Below, piece by piece: positions 1 to 8,314 of a stretch of 64,000 nucleotides of DNA. Numbering within the stretch: the stretch's first letter is position 1; each line of letters opens with the position of its first letter. The position numbers and the translations under genes were made by a program. The DNA is from SPDF01 sp963812085 (lineage in GTDB: Bacteria; Gemmatimonadota; Gemmatimonadetes; Gemmatimonadales; GWC2-71-9): positions 248,001-312,000 of the forward strand of contig CAWETL010000009.1 in assembly GCA_963812085.1 (NCBI GenBank), in the 5' to 3' direction. The notes under the pieces are model-generated. The model was not told the origin of the DNA. It worked only from the letters and a program-made list of their open reading frames with translations, and ran no database searches.

Positions 1-1
1 C

Positions 2-1663
2 CAGCTGGCTCTCTCCTGCCCCGACTGCCACGGCACCCGGCTCAACGCGCACGCGCTGGCGGTGCGCGTTGGCGGGGAGACCATCGCGGCGGTGGCGTCC
101 CGGCCCGTGGGCGAGCTCCGCGGCTGGCTCGGCGCCCTGACGCTCACCCCGCAGCGGCAGGCGGTGGCGCAGCTCGTGATCGACCAGCTCGAGGCCCGGC
201 TTCGGTATCTCGACGACGTCGGCCTGGGGTATCTCACGCTCGACCGACAGGCGCGCACCCTCTCCGGCGGCGAGGCCCAGCGCATCGCGCTGGCCAACGC
301 CCTCGGCTCGCAGCTGGTGGACGCCCTCTACGTGCTCGACGAGCCGTCCATCGGGCTCCATCCGCGCGACACCGACCGGCTCCTGGCCCTGCTCCACCGG
401 CTCCGCGACCTCGGCAACACCGTGCTCGTCGTGGAGCACGACCTCGCCGCGGTGCGCCAGGCCGATTTCATGCTCGAGCTCGGCCCCGGCGCCGGCGAGC
501 GCGGGGGCCAGGTGATGCACGCCGGCCCGCCGGCCGCCGCCACCGGTACCCTCACCGGACAGTACCTGGCCGGCACCAAGCGGATCGCGGTGCCCAGCGC
601 GCGGCGGCCCGCGGGGCCGCTCTGGCTCAGGATCCGGGGCGCCACGCTGCACAACCTGCGCAACGTGGACGCCGACATCCCGCTCGGCACCCTCACGGCG
701 GTGACCGGCGTGTCGGGCTCGGGCAAGAGCACGCTGGTGCACGACATCCTCTACCGGGAGCTCGAGCGCCGGCTGCACGGCGCCCACTCCGCCAAGTCGC
801 ACCTCGGCGAGCGGGTCGGCGCGGTGGCGGAACTCTCGGGCGCGGAGTTGATCTCCGACGTCCTCCTCGTGGACCAGTCCCCCATCGGGCGGACGCCGCG
901 CTCCAATCCCGTCACGTACGTGAAGGGTTTCGACGACATCCGGGAGCTCTTCGCGGCGCAGCCGCTCGCGCTGGCGCGGGGCTACACCGCGTCCACGTTC
1001 TCGTTCAACCTGCCGGGGGGGCGCTGCGAGGAGTGTGAGGGAGCCGGCCACGTGCAGGTGGAGATGGTCTTCCTGGCCGACGTCTTCGTGCCGTGCGACG
1101 CCTGCGGCGGGAGCCGCTTCAAGCGCGAGATGCTCGACGTCCGCATCCACGGGGCGTCGATCCACGACGTCCTGCAGTGGACGGTCGAGGAGGCGATCGC
1201 CCGGTTTCATCACCAGCCGAAGCTCGGCGCCGCGCTCTGGCACCTCCAGCAGGTCGGGCTGGGCTACCTCCGCCTCGGCCAGCCCGCCACGACCCTCTCC
1301 GGCGGCGAGGCCCAGCGGCTCAAGATCGCCCGTGAACTCGCGGGCGCGAAGAAGCGCGGCGCCCGCAAGTTCTACATCCTCGACGAGCCGACCACGGGGC
1401 TCCACATGGAGGACGTGCGGGTGCTGCTGCAGGTCCTCGACCGGCTGGTGGACGCCGGAAACACCGTGCTCGTCATCGAGCACCATCTCGACGTGATCAA
1501 GCGCGCCGACTGGGTGATCGATCTCGGGCCCGAGGCCGGCGACGACGGCGGTCGGCTCGTGGCACAGGGTACCCCGGAGGAGCTCGTGACGGTCCCGGCG
1601 TCGCACACCGGGCGATACCTCCAGCCCCTCCTCGAACCTCTCACGGTGGACGCTGCCACGTGA
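2..1663 (+). CDS. uvrA: UvrA excinuclease ABC subunit A, 3' part (5' end outside window)
   Basis: UvrA is the damage-recognition ATPase of nucleotide excision repair and works in the cytoplasm with UvrB. The frame is open from base 2, so only about the last 553 residues are here. Visible in order are a CPDC zinc-knuckle half near base 17, an LSGGEAQR ABC signature near base 260, the Walker B segment LDEPSIGLHP near base 340, a second Walker A (GVSGSGKST) near base 710, the second zinc module with CEEC and CDAC near bases 1024-1108, a second LSGGEAQR near base 1297 and a final LDEPTTGLH. This duplicated ABC layout with zinc fingers is specific to the UvrA family. A UvrA2 paralogue cannot be excluded without the N-terminal half. 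Its stop overlaps the next start (GTGA), so the two repair genes look translationally coupled. Confidence 0.93.
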   Translation, partial: QLALSCPDCHGTRLNAHALAVRVGGETIAAVASRPVGELRGWLGALTLTPQRQAVAQLVIDQLEARLRYLDDVGLGYLTLDRQARTLSGGEAQRIALANALGSQLVDALYVLDEPSIGLHPRDTDRLLALLHRLRDLGNTVLVVEHDLAAVRQADFMLELGPGAGERGGQVMHAGPPAAATGTLTGQYLAGTKRIAVPSARRPAGPLWLRIRGATLHNLRNVDADIPLGTLTAVTGVSGSGKSTLVHDILYRELERRLHGAHSAKSHLGERVGAVAELSGAELISDVLLVDQSPIGRTPRSNPVTYVKGFDDIRELFAAQPLALARGYTASTFSFNLPGGRCEECEGAGHVQVEMVFLADVFVPCDACGGSRFKREMLDVRIHGASIHDVLQWTVEEAIARFHHQPKLGAALWHLQQVGLGYLRLGQPATTLSGGEAQRLKIARELAGAKKRGARKFYILDEPTTGLHMEDVRVLLQVLDRLVDAGNTVLVIEHHLDVIKRADWVIDLGPEAGDDGGRLVAQGTPEELVTVPASHTGRYLQPLLEPLTVDAAT

Positions 1664-2289
1664 TCGAGCCCTTCGACCCGGTCGCCGCGGTGCGCCACCT
1701 TCGCCGCGTGGACCCCGAGCTCGCCGCCGTGATCCGGAAGACGGGCCCCTGCCCGCTCCAACCCCGCATGCGGTACTCGCCGTTCGAGGAGCTGCTCGAG
1801 TCGATCGTGTACCAGCAGCTGAGCGGCAAGGCCGCCGCCACCATCTACGGGCGCGTGCGGGCGCTGTTTCCCGCTCGACGCGCGCTGAATCCGGCTGCGC
1901 TCCTCGCGGTGCCGGAGGAGCACCTCCGGGGCGCCGGCCTCTCGCGCGCCAAGACGGCGGCGGCGCGCGACCTCGCCGCCAAGACGCTCGAAGGCCTCGT
2001 CCCCACCAGGGCGGCGCTCCGGCGCATGCCCGATGACGAAGTGGTCGGTCGGCTCACGGCAGTGCGCGGCGTCGGGCGCTGGACCGTCGAGATGCTGCTC
2101 ATCTTCCGCCTCGGCCGCCCGGACGTGCTCCCGGTGCACGACCTGGGCATCCAGAAGGGGTTCCAGCTCACCTTCCGCACGCGCCAGCGTCCCAGGCCCG
2201 AACGGATCGAACGCCACGGGGAACGCTGGCGTCCCTATCGCTCCGTCGCGTCGTGGTACCTCTGGCGGGCCACCGACTCGTCGCCGTGA
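1660..2289 (+). CDS. DNA-3-methyladenine glycosylase, AlkA/HhH-GPD family
   Basis: This 209-residue base-excision-repair glycosylase would remove alkylated purines. The helix-hairpin-helix lies at about residues 131-150 (VRGVGRWTVEML), followed by LPVHDLGI, where Asp161 is the expected catalytic aspartate of the HhH-GPD superfamily. The conserved Q52-Q53 in VYQQLSGKAA also fits the family. It lacks the N-terminal domain of E. coli AlkA and resembles the short AlkA/MAG types. The GTG start is chosen because it overlaps the uvrA stop by four bases, giving an alkylation/NER repair pair. The 3' end overlaps the convergent antiporter gene by 55 bp. Confidence 0.88.
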   Translation: MIEPFDPVAAVRHLRRVDPELAAVIRKTGPCPLQPRMRYSPFEELLESIVYQQLSGKAAATIYGRVRALFPARRALNPAALLAVPEEHLRGAGLSRAKTAAARDLAAKTLEGLVPTRAALRRMPDDEVVGRLTAVRGVGRWTVEMLLIFRLGRPDVLPVHDLGIQKGFQLTFRTRQRPRPERIERHGERWRPYRSVASWYLWRATDSSP

Positions 2290-4328
2290 AGCAGCGCCGT
2301 GGCCGACGCGATGGCGCGCTGGTTTCCCGTGATGGCCAGGATGTCGCCCACGCGGAGCTGTTCGCGGGCCGACGGCAGGACGATCCGCTGATCGCCCCGG
2401 CAGAGCCCCACGACTGACGCGCCGGTCAGTCCCCGCAGGTTGAGTTCCGAGAGCGTCCTCCCCGCCGCCGCGAAATCCGTTCCGACCGTGACCTCGGTCA
2501 GCCTGCCGATTCCCGGCAGCACGCGCCGGACCTCCTCGAGCATCGGCGCGCCCGGCCCCCGACGAGCCGACGTGGCGCCCAGCGCCTCGACGATCATCAG
2601 CGCGCCCGCCTGGATGTGGCCCTGGAGATTGCGGGCCGAGCGCCAGAACGCGATGCCGAGCAACGCCAGCAGCGCGGCGAGGAAGGCTGGTCCGCCGTAT
2701 CCCGGGAGGAAGGGAAGCGTCACGGCCACCATCGGCATCCCGACGATCAGCACGACGCCGATCTGCACCGTCACCCGCAGGGCCCGCCTGGGCGCCAGGC
2801 CGAGATCGGGCGTGCCGGCCGCGGCGGGGGGCACCGCTTGGTGCGCGATCGCGTCGCCGAGGCCGCGGGCGGCACGGACGATTCCGTAGAGCAGCGGGAA
2901 GAGGATCGCCAGCGCCAGGGCCAGCCCCGCACCGCGCACCACTGGCGCGGTGAGGCCGCTCCACGCCGCCAGGCGGCCCACGTCCCGGTCCACGGCGAGC
3001 GCGGTCCCGACGAGCAGCGTGGTGAGGAGGATCGCGTCCAGGGCGATGAACCTCGCCAGGCGGCGGATCTGGAAGGAGGGCGTGGCGACCGCCTTGGCGC
3101 CCCGGACCGATTCGATCCACGAGCCGTACAGGGTCGCATACGTCTGCAGCGCCCTCGGCAGCCGGCGGTCCACCGTGTTGGCGACAGTGCCGGACCGGGA
3201 CACCAGCACCGGCGTGAGCAGCGAGGTCAGCACCGACACGTACACCGCCACCGGCGCCAGGAAGGCCCCGGTCACGCCGCTCGCGACACCCAGGCCCGCG
3301 ATGATGAACGAGAACTCGCCGATCTGCCCCATGGACAGGCCGGCCCGCACGGCGGTGCGGGTGCCGAGCCCGGCCATGAAGGCGCCGACCGTGACGCCCA
3401 CCGTCTTGCCCACGAGCACCACCACGGTCAGGACCAGCACGGCAGGCCAGATCGTCAGGATGGCCGACGGCTCGATCGACATGCCGACCGCGACGAAGAA
3501 GATGGCGGCGAACATGTCGCGGAGCGGGCGGATCATCGGCTCCACCTGCCGCGAGACCCCGCCCTCGGCGATGAACGCCCCCGCCAGGAACGCACCGAGG
3601 GCCACCGAGTAACCGGCGAACTGCGCAAGCAGCGCCAGGGTGAAGCAGAGTCCGATGCTGGCCACGAGGGTCGTCTCGTCGCTCCGCAGCCGGACCACGC
3701 GGCGGAAGAACCGGGGCACCACCAGCAGGCCGACGAGGATGACCGTCGCGAGGAAGAGGACGAGGCGCGGAAGCGTATCGGCGACGCTCGCGGCGGCCGA
3801 GCCGGCGCCATTCGCCACGGCGGTCAGCACCGCCAGCGCCAGGATGGCCAGGAGGTCCTCCATCACCAGGACCCCGAAGACGACGTCGGCGAGGGGGCCC
3901 TTGATGGACTGATCCTCGAACACCTTGGCGATGATCATCGTGCTCGAGATGGCCACGATGGCGCCGGCGAACAGGCTCTCGATCCCCGTCCACCCGAGGA
4001 GCTGGCCGGCGCCGTAGCCGAGGGACAGGCAGAGCGCGACTTCGAGGGCGGCGATGAGTCCCGCGGTCGTCGCGAGCCGCGCGATCTTCCGGAACGTGAA
4101 CCCGAGTCCGAGCGAGAACATCAGGAGGATGACGCCGAGCTCGGAGAGGGTGCGCACCGTCTCGATGTCGGCCACCAGCGGCACCATGTCGTTCGGGCCG
4201 ATGATGACGCCCGCCAGCAGGTACCCGAACACCGGCGGCAGGCGCAATCGCTGCGACAGCACGCTGGTCACCGCGGCGATGCCGAGGACCAGGGCCAGAT
4301 CGGTCAGGAAGGCGATGGACGAATGCAT
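2235..4328 (-). CDS. Cation:proton antiporter, KefB/CPA2 type with C-terminal TrkA-C-like domain
   Basis: This is an inner-membrane monovalent cation/H+ antiporter of about 697 residues. Residues 1-400 form a run of roughly 12 hydrophobic helices typical of Na+/H+ exchangers, including FGYLLAGVIIGP, an IVAISSTMI-type segment and VLVMEDLLAI. A second cluster of helices lies around residues 430-560. The last 80 residues (LRVGDILAITGN) resemble a TrkA-C regulatory domain; no TrkA-N nucleotide-binding motif is visible. ATG at 4328 is preferred to an in-frame TTG nine bases upstream. A strong hairpin separates it from the upstream cyclophilin gene, so it is probably transcribed alone. Potassium or sodium specificity cannot be told from sequence. 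Confidence 0.88.
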   Translation of the reverse strand: MHSSIAFLTDLALVLGIAAVTSVLSQRLRLPPVFGYLLAGVIIGPNDMVPLVADIETVRTLSELGVILLMFSLGLGFTFRKIARLATTAGLIAALEVALCLSLGYGAGQLLGWTGIESLFAGAIVAISSTMIIAKVFEDQSIKGPLADVVFGVLVMEDLLAILALAVLTAVANGAGSAAASVADTLPRLVLFLATVILVGLLVVPRFFRRVVRLRSDETTLVASIGLCFTLALLAQFAGYSVALGAFLAGAFIAEGGVSRQVEPMIRPLRDMFAAIFFVAVGMSIEPSAILTIWPAVLVLTVVVLVGKTVGVTVGAFMAGLGTRTAVRAGLSMGQIGEFSFIIAGLGVASGVTGAFLAPVAVYVSVLTSLLTPVLVSRSGTVANTVDRRLPRALQTYATLYGSWIESVRGAKAVATPSFQIRRLARFIALDAILLTTLLVGTALAVDRDVGRLAAWSGLTAPVVRGAGLALALAILFPLLYGIVRAARGLGDAIAHQAVPPAAAGTPDLGLAPRRALRVTVQIGVVLIVGMPMVAVTLPFLPGYGGPAFLAALLALLGIAFWRSARNLQGHIQAGALMIVEALGATSARRGPGAPMLEEVRRVLPGIGRLTEVTVGTDFAAAGRTLSELNLRGLTGASVVGLCRGDQRIVLPSAREQLRVGDILAITGNQRAIASATALLHGDESVARQRYHDATER

Positions 4329-4383
4329 GATGTCCAAGATTCCCCCGCCCCGGCCGGGCGCGCAATGGCGGACAGAAACGAGA

Positions 4384-4409
4384 ACGGCCCCGCCGCGAGG
4401 CGGGGCCGT
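4384..4409 (-). terminator. Intrinsic terminator after the cyclophilin gene
   Basis: A perfect 11-bp inverted repeat, ACGGCCCCGCC and GGCGGGGCCGT, encloses a GCGA loop. Read on the minus strand it follows the cyclophilin stop by about 20 bases and is followed by TCTCGTTTCTG, a moderately T-rich tail. Confidence 0.75.
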
Positions 4410-4430
4410 CGTCGTCGGGCTTCCCTCGCC

Positions 4431-5014
4431 CTATTTCACGCGGAACCCGTATCCCGCGAGTTGCGCCGCGGTCATCTCGACGACGTCGATGTGCAGCGGG
4501 ATCGGGCACGAGCGGCGCGTCGCGTCGAATCGGTGGGCACCGACACGATCGCCTCGACGACGTCCATTCCCTTGATCACCTGCCCGTAGACGGTGTAGTT
4601 GCCGTCGAGCCGCGCCAGGCCGTTCTTGTTGGCCACGATGTAGAACTGGCACCCCGCGGAGAGCTTCTGGGGGTTGTCGTCACGGCCGGCCCCGACGGCG
4701 CCGTAGACGTGGCGCAGGCTGTCGTTGAACTCCGGCGCCAGGTTGTAGGGCGAGCCCTTGAAGCCGGCCGGGGTGTCCGGGCAGCCGCCCTGCGCCACGA
4801 AATTCTTGATCACGCGGTTGAAGGTGAGGGAGTCCCAGTAATGCGCATTGGCGAGCTTGATGAAGCTCGCCTGGTGGTTCGGCGTTTGCGGATAGAGGTA
4901 GAAGAGGATCTCGCCCTTGTCCGTGCGGATCCGACCGACCGGATAGGTGACCGGATTGAGCACTGGCAGGGCGAAGAGCGCGGACGCCGTCAGCAGCGCA
5001 AAGAGCTTGAGCAT
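4431..5014 (-). CDS. Cyclophilin-type peptidyl-prolyl cis-trans isomerase, exported, frame-broken near the C-terminus
   Basis: The product should isomerise proline bonds in extracytoplasmic proteins. It starts with a signal-like segment (MLKLFALLTASALFALPV) and continues with cyclophilin hallmarks: VIKNFVAQGGCP, GCQFYIV and YTVYGQVIKGMDVVEAI. After about residue 165 the frame runs into an arginine-rich tail, while another frame carries the expected family ending (IPLHIDVVEMTAAQLAGYGF) to a stop at 4431. Removing one base near 4522-4524 and one near 4504-4506 restores a single smooth reading (VPTDSTDAPLVPIPLHIDVV). The break is either a real C-terminal truncation or two one-base sequence errors. 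The core is intact, so activity could survive. A short AAGG precedes the ATG. Confidence 0.82.
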
Positions 5015-5092
5015 CAGTCATGACCTTGCGTGGGCGGTGGTCTGGTGAACGCCGTTCCACCCAAGTTACCGGCTCGCGCCGGCGGCACAACA

Positions 5093-5111
5093 GCCGAGGG
5101 GCCCCCTCGGC
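5093..5111 (-). terminator. Possible terminator hairpin after the lipoprotein gene
   Basis: An 8-bp inverted repeat (GCCGAGGG and CCCTCGGC) with a three-base loop lies between the lipoprotein stop (5160) and the cyclophilin start. The minus-strand tail, TGTTGTG, is only weakly T-rich. Confidence 0.4.
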
Positions 5112-5159
5112 ACGCAATCACCGAGCGGGGCCCCCAGGCCGTGAAAAGCGTGCGTCGTG

Positions 5160-5912
5160 CTAGCGCCGATGGCGCTCGCAGGAGCGGCGCGCGAGGTCGA
5201 CCTGGAAGGTCTCGCCGTTGACGGTGAGGGTGGCGAACTGCGTGCCGTTGAACTCGAGCGTCGTGGTGCGCGTGGCCGTGGTGCCGTCGTGCGGGCCGCC
5301 GACGATCGTGACCGTCACTTCTCTGGCGATCGTGCCCGACAGCGGCCAGCTGGTGGCGGTGCGCGGCACCGGAATGACGACATCCGTGATCGAACCGGTA
5401 TACGTCATGTTGTACTGACGCGTGTCGGTGCTGTCCACCACCCACGTCCAGCTCGAAGCCCCGGACCCGGTGCCGTTCCAGGTCATCGTGGTATTCGCGC
5501 CGGCCAGGCCGGAGACCGTGAGGTCCGTGGTCCGGTTGATCGTGGCGCTCCAACCGCCCCGGCCGAAGTCGCCCGTGATCTCGGTGTGCACCGTCACCGA
5601 CGCCGTCGCGCTGGTATCGTAGGCCGACTGGGCGACGCCGTTGGTGTCCGTGTAGGTGCAGGTGCGGACGAGCGTCAGCCCGAAACCGCTGACCGAATCG
5701 CACCCGAAGCGGCCGATGTCGCCGCGGAAACCGAATCCGAAGGCACCGCCCGGACCGTGCATGGCCTCCACGTCCTGCGCGCCCAGTTCGGTGGCGACCG
5801 TGGCGACGTCCGTGGTGACATTCGGGTCCGCGGCGGTAGTCGGTTCCGTCGAGGAGCACGCGCTCAGGGCCGCCAGGGCTCCCAGCGCGGAAATTCGATG
5901 AATCCAGCTCAT
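5160..5912 (-). CDS. Predicted lipoprotein of unknown function
   Basis: I do not recognise a family. The ATG at 5912 is chosen because AAGGA lies eight bases upstream, giving 250 residues. The N-terminus (MSWIHRISALGALAALSAC) is a clear lipoprotein signal with an LSAC lipobox, so the mature protein should be membrane-anchored at Cys19. The rest is rich in Thr, Ser and Gly with alternating hydrophobic residues, suggesting an all-beta extracytoplasmic domain. A glycine-rich patch (GPGGAFGFGFRGD) follows at about residues 53-65. It appears monocistronic, with a weak hairpin downstream and tRNA-Asn upstream. Confidence 0.72.
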   Translation of the reverse strand: MSWIHRISALGALAALSACSSTEPTTAADPNVTTDVATVATELGAQDVEAMHGPGGAFGFGFRGDIGRFGCDSVSGFGLTLVRTCTYTDTNGVAQSAYDTSATASVTVHTEITGDFGRGGWSATINRTTDLTVSGLAGANTTMTWNGTGSGASSWTWVVDSTDTRQYNMTYTGSITDVVIPVPRTATSWPLSGTIAREVTVTIVGGPHDGTTATRTTTLEFNGTQFATLTVNGETFQVDLARRSCERHRR

Positions 5913-6096
5913 AGGTCGCATCCTTGTTGTCCACTGCGGTAGACGTGCGAGCTTCCGAAACTTCAACCCATTCTTCGCCATTCATTCCGCCCGTGCGGTG
6001 ACGTTCCTCACATAACCCGGCCAGGGCCCGGAACACGAACGGCCGGGACAGACGTCCCGGCCGTGGTGTGCTCGGCGCTTCGGTTTGGTCTTCCAG

Positions 6097-6170
6097 CTCC
6101 CGAGGAGGGACTCGAACCCCCGACCCGCTGATTAACAGTCAGCTGCTCTAACCAACTGAGCTACTCGGGA
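6097..6170 (-). tRNA. tRNA-Asn (anticodon GTT)
   Basis: Read on the minus strand, the acceptor TCCCGAG pairs with CTCGGGA. The D-arm (GCTCAGTTGGTTAGAGC), the anticodon arm with loop CTGTTAA (GTT anticodon) and the T-arm (GGGGGTTCGAGTCCC) are all present. CCA is not encoded. The length is 74 bases including the discriminator G. Confidence 0.96.
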
Positions 6171-6755
6171 TCGACGCGCAACCGGGCGGTCGCGCGCGGG
6201 GCAAGTCTAATAGAACCGGCACTTGCCCGGTAGCCTGAATGGGGCCGGTAGAGCCGGACGGGGCGACTGGACCCCGGCTTTCGCCGGGGTGACGATGGGA
6301 CGGGAATGGCGCCGGCTGCCTCGGCGTTCGCGCGTCGCTTCAGCGACCTCAGCCGAGCCGCCGCTTCAGCGGCGAGCCTGAGCCCGCCGCCGCCGCCCGC
6401 CATTTTCCACCTCCTCCACCCACTTATCCCCTCTTTATCCAGCTTTCAACACAAACTCTGTGTCCGAAAATCCTCCACTATGAGCATGGCAGGACGGCAG
6501 GCCAACAATGCGTGGCGTGCAGCGAGGTGCAGGGGACCACCGCCTGCAAACGGCGACAGGGAAGCACGTTACAATCGATGCGAGCGTTTGCTCACAAATC
6601 ACGAAATGTCAGCAAGTACTCACATTCGGCAATACGGCCAGATTGGCGCGTTTCCGACCCAGCACTGGCATGGAAATGCTGTCGTAAGTCGTTGTTGAAA
6701 AAGATGTTACACGAACCGCAGTTCCATTTGGAGCCCCCTCGTTTACCTTCTTCCC
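6171..6755. other. Gene-free stretch with stem-loops and an AT-richer patch
   Basis: No convincing gene was found in these 585 bases; the open frames present are short and have poor codon character. The left part holds a perfect 8-bp hairpin with a TTTC loop (6271-6290, ACCCCGGC/GCCGGGGT), and two adjacent hairpins with the same GCTTCAGC core (6335-6346 and 6360-6373). From about 6405 the base composition drops to an AT-richer patch with TTTTCCACC, TTATCCCCT and TTATCCAGC, loosely like DnaA boxes. The right end must carry the promoter of the holB-moaC operon. A small RNA or a dispersed REP-like sequence are alternatives. Confidence 0.5.
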
Positions 6756-7844
6756 ATGAACTTGAAGCCCCTGACCGGCCACGCCGAAGCCCGCCGACGA
6801 ATCGCCCAGGCGGTGGCCTCCGGCAAGCTGCCTCAGGTGATCCTCGTGGCCGGCCCCGAGGGGGTCGGCAAGCAACGGCTGGCCCTCTGGACGGCCCAAT
6901 TGCTCCTCTGCGAGGCGCCCGGAGCCGAGCCGTGCGGCAGTTGCCGGAGTTGCCGGCTGGTGCTCGGTCTGGCCCACGCCGACCTCCACTGGGTGGTGCC
7001 GATTCCCCGCCCCAAGGCGGCGGAGCCGGACAAACAGGTGGAGGAGGCGGCGGAGAGCATCGCCGAGGCGCTGGAGGAGCGGCGGAAAGTGCCGCTCTAC
7101 ACACCGCCAGACGGCATGTCGTCGCACGGGATGGCCACGGCGCGCCTGATCGCTCGCCGGGCCATGCTGACCCCGGTCGAAGGGCGCCGGAAGGTGTTCA
7201 TCCTCGGCGAAGCCGAACGGCTGGTGGTTCAGGAGTCGAGTCAGGAGGCCGCGAACGCGTTGCTCAAGCTGTTCGAGGAGCCGCCGGCCGAGACGTACTT
7301 CCTCCTGACCGCAGCCGACCCCGGGCGGCTGCTCCCGACCATCCGGTCGCGGGCGGTTCCCCTCCGGGTCGGGCGGTTGAGCGACGGCGACGTGCGTGCC
7401 TTTCTCGCCGCGGAGCTCGATCCGGCCCCGACGCAGGCGGCGCTTGACCGGATCGTCGCCCGGGCCGGCGGATCGATCGGCGCTGCGCTGACGGAGTCGG
7501 ATGCCTCGCAGTCGGCGCGGTCGGCGGCCGGCTCGTGGTTGGAGGCCGTGCTGGCCGGCCCGGGGCCTGCCGCCGAACGGGCACTCGCCCAGGCGCCGTG
7601 GGCCGCGCGCGGTGAGTTCACCGACCTGCTCGACGCGGTCGCGGAAGCCCTGGGCGACGCGGCCAGGGGAGCGGTGGGAGCCGGCGCGGTTCGTCAGGTC
7701 TCGGCTGCGCTGGCCAGGCAGGATCCGGCCCGGTTGCTCGACGCACTCGCGCGAGTCACGGAGGCGCGCGAAGCGGCGCAGGGGAACGTGAACCCCCAGC
7801 TCCTGCTGGCGGTGCTGGCCGGCGACTTGGCGGAGGTGCTGTGA
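6756..7844 (+). CDS. holB: DNA polymerase III delta-prime subunit
   Basis: This 362-residue AAA+ clamp-loader subunit takes part in loading the sliding clamp during replication. Walker A is GPEGVGK at residues 33-39. Four cysteines (C52, C60, C63, C66) form the DnaX/HolB zinc module. The segment ANALLKLFEEPP, with the following LLTAADPGRLLPTIRSRA, is the classic delta-prime/DnaX sensor region. The C-terminal third is Ala-rich and poorly conserved, as usual. A tau/gamma subunit is unlikely because the protein is short and lacks a C-terminal extension. It heads an operon whose next gene, moaC, starts four bases before its stop. Confidence 0.87.
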   Translation: MNLKPLTGHAEARRRIAQAVASGKLPQVILVAGPEGVGKQRLALWTAQLLLCEAPGAEPCGSCRSCRLVLGLAHADLHWVVPIPRPKAAEPDKQVEEAAESIAEALEERRKVPLYTPPDGMSSHGMATARLIARRAMLTPVEGRRKVFILGEAERLVVQESSQEAANALLKLFEEPPAETYFLLTAADPGRLLPTIRSRAVPLRVGRLSDGDVRAFLAAELDPAPTQAALDRIVARAGGSIGAALTESDASQSARSAAGSWLEAVLAGPGPAAERALAQAPWAARGEFTDLLDAVAEALGDAARGAVGAGAVRQVSAALARQDPARLLDALARVTEAREAAQGNVNPQLLLAVLAGDLAEVL

Positions 7845-8314
7845 AGCTGTCGCACGTGGATGCGGAAGGCCGGGCCCGGATGGTGGACGTCGGCGGCAAG
7901 CCGGTGACGGTGCGGACCGCCACGGCCGAGGGGAGGGTCCGGATGTCCCGCGAGGCGTACGCGCTCGTGGCCGCGCAGGACATCGCCAAGGGAGACGTGC
8001 TGGCGGTGGCGGAGGTGGCCGGCACCATGGCGGCCAAGCGGACCGGGGAGTTGATCCCCCTGTGCCATCCGTTGCCGGTGGACCTGATCGAGGTGCGGGC
8101 AGAACTCCTGCCCGACCTGCCCGGGGTGCGCGTCACGGCGCGGGTGCGCACCGAAGGCCGGACCGGCGTGGAAATGGAAGCGCTGACGGCGGCCTCGGTG
8201 GCCTGCCTCACCGTCTACGACATGGTGAAGGCGGTCGACCGGAGCATGACGATCGAAGGAGTGCAGTTGCTGGAAAAGACCGGCGGGACGCACGGCGACT
8301 GGCGACGAGCATGA
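7841..8314 (+). CDS. moaC: Cyclic pyranopterin monophosphate synthase
   Basis: MoaC completes the first step of molybdenum cofactor synthesis, converting the MoaA product into cyclic pyranopterin monophosphate. The 157-residue protein has the full set of family motifs: AAKRTGELIPLCHPLP at about residues 64-79, TGVEMEALTAAS around 110 and YDMVKAVDRSM near 126. The GTG start overlaps the holB stop. No other moa gene occurs in the window, so the rest of the pathway must lie elsewhere. Its stop overlaps the next start (ATGA), so expression is coupled to a transglycosylase with no obvious metabolic link. Confidence 0.94.
   Translation: MKLSHVDAEGRARMVDVGGKPVTVRTATAEGRVRMSREAYALVAAQDIAKGDVLAVAEVAGTMAAKRTGELIPLCHPLPVDLIEVRAELLPDLPGVRVTARVRTEGRTGVEMEALTAASVACLTVYDMVKAVDRSMTIEGVQLLEKTGGTHGDWRRA

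Noticed and set aside
1372..4509. A 1,045-codon minus-strand open frame across uvrA, alkA and the antiporter gene
   Set aside because: Its sequence is Arg/Pro/Gly-rich, and every part of it is explained by another gene in a different frame or strand.
6405..6470. A possible replication origin with DnaA-like boxes
   Set aside because: The 9-mers match the TTATCCACA consensus only loosely, and no dnaA, dnaN or gidA gene is near. It is kept only as a note.
6306..6698. A 130-codon open frame in the gene-free stretch
   Set aside because: Composition and codon use are unlike the neighbours, no ribosome-binding site is visible and the region carries hairpins instead.
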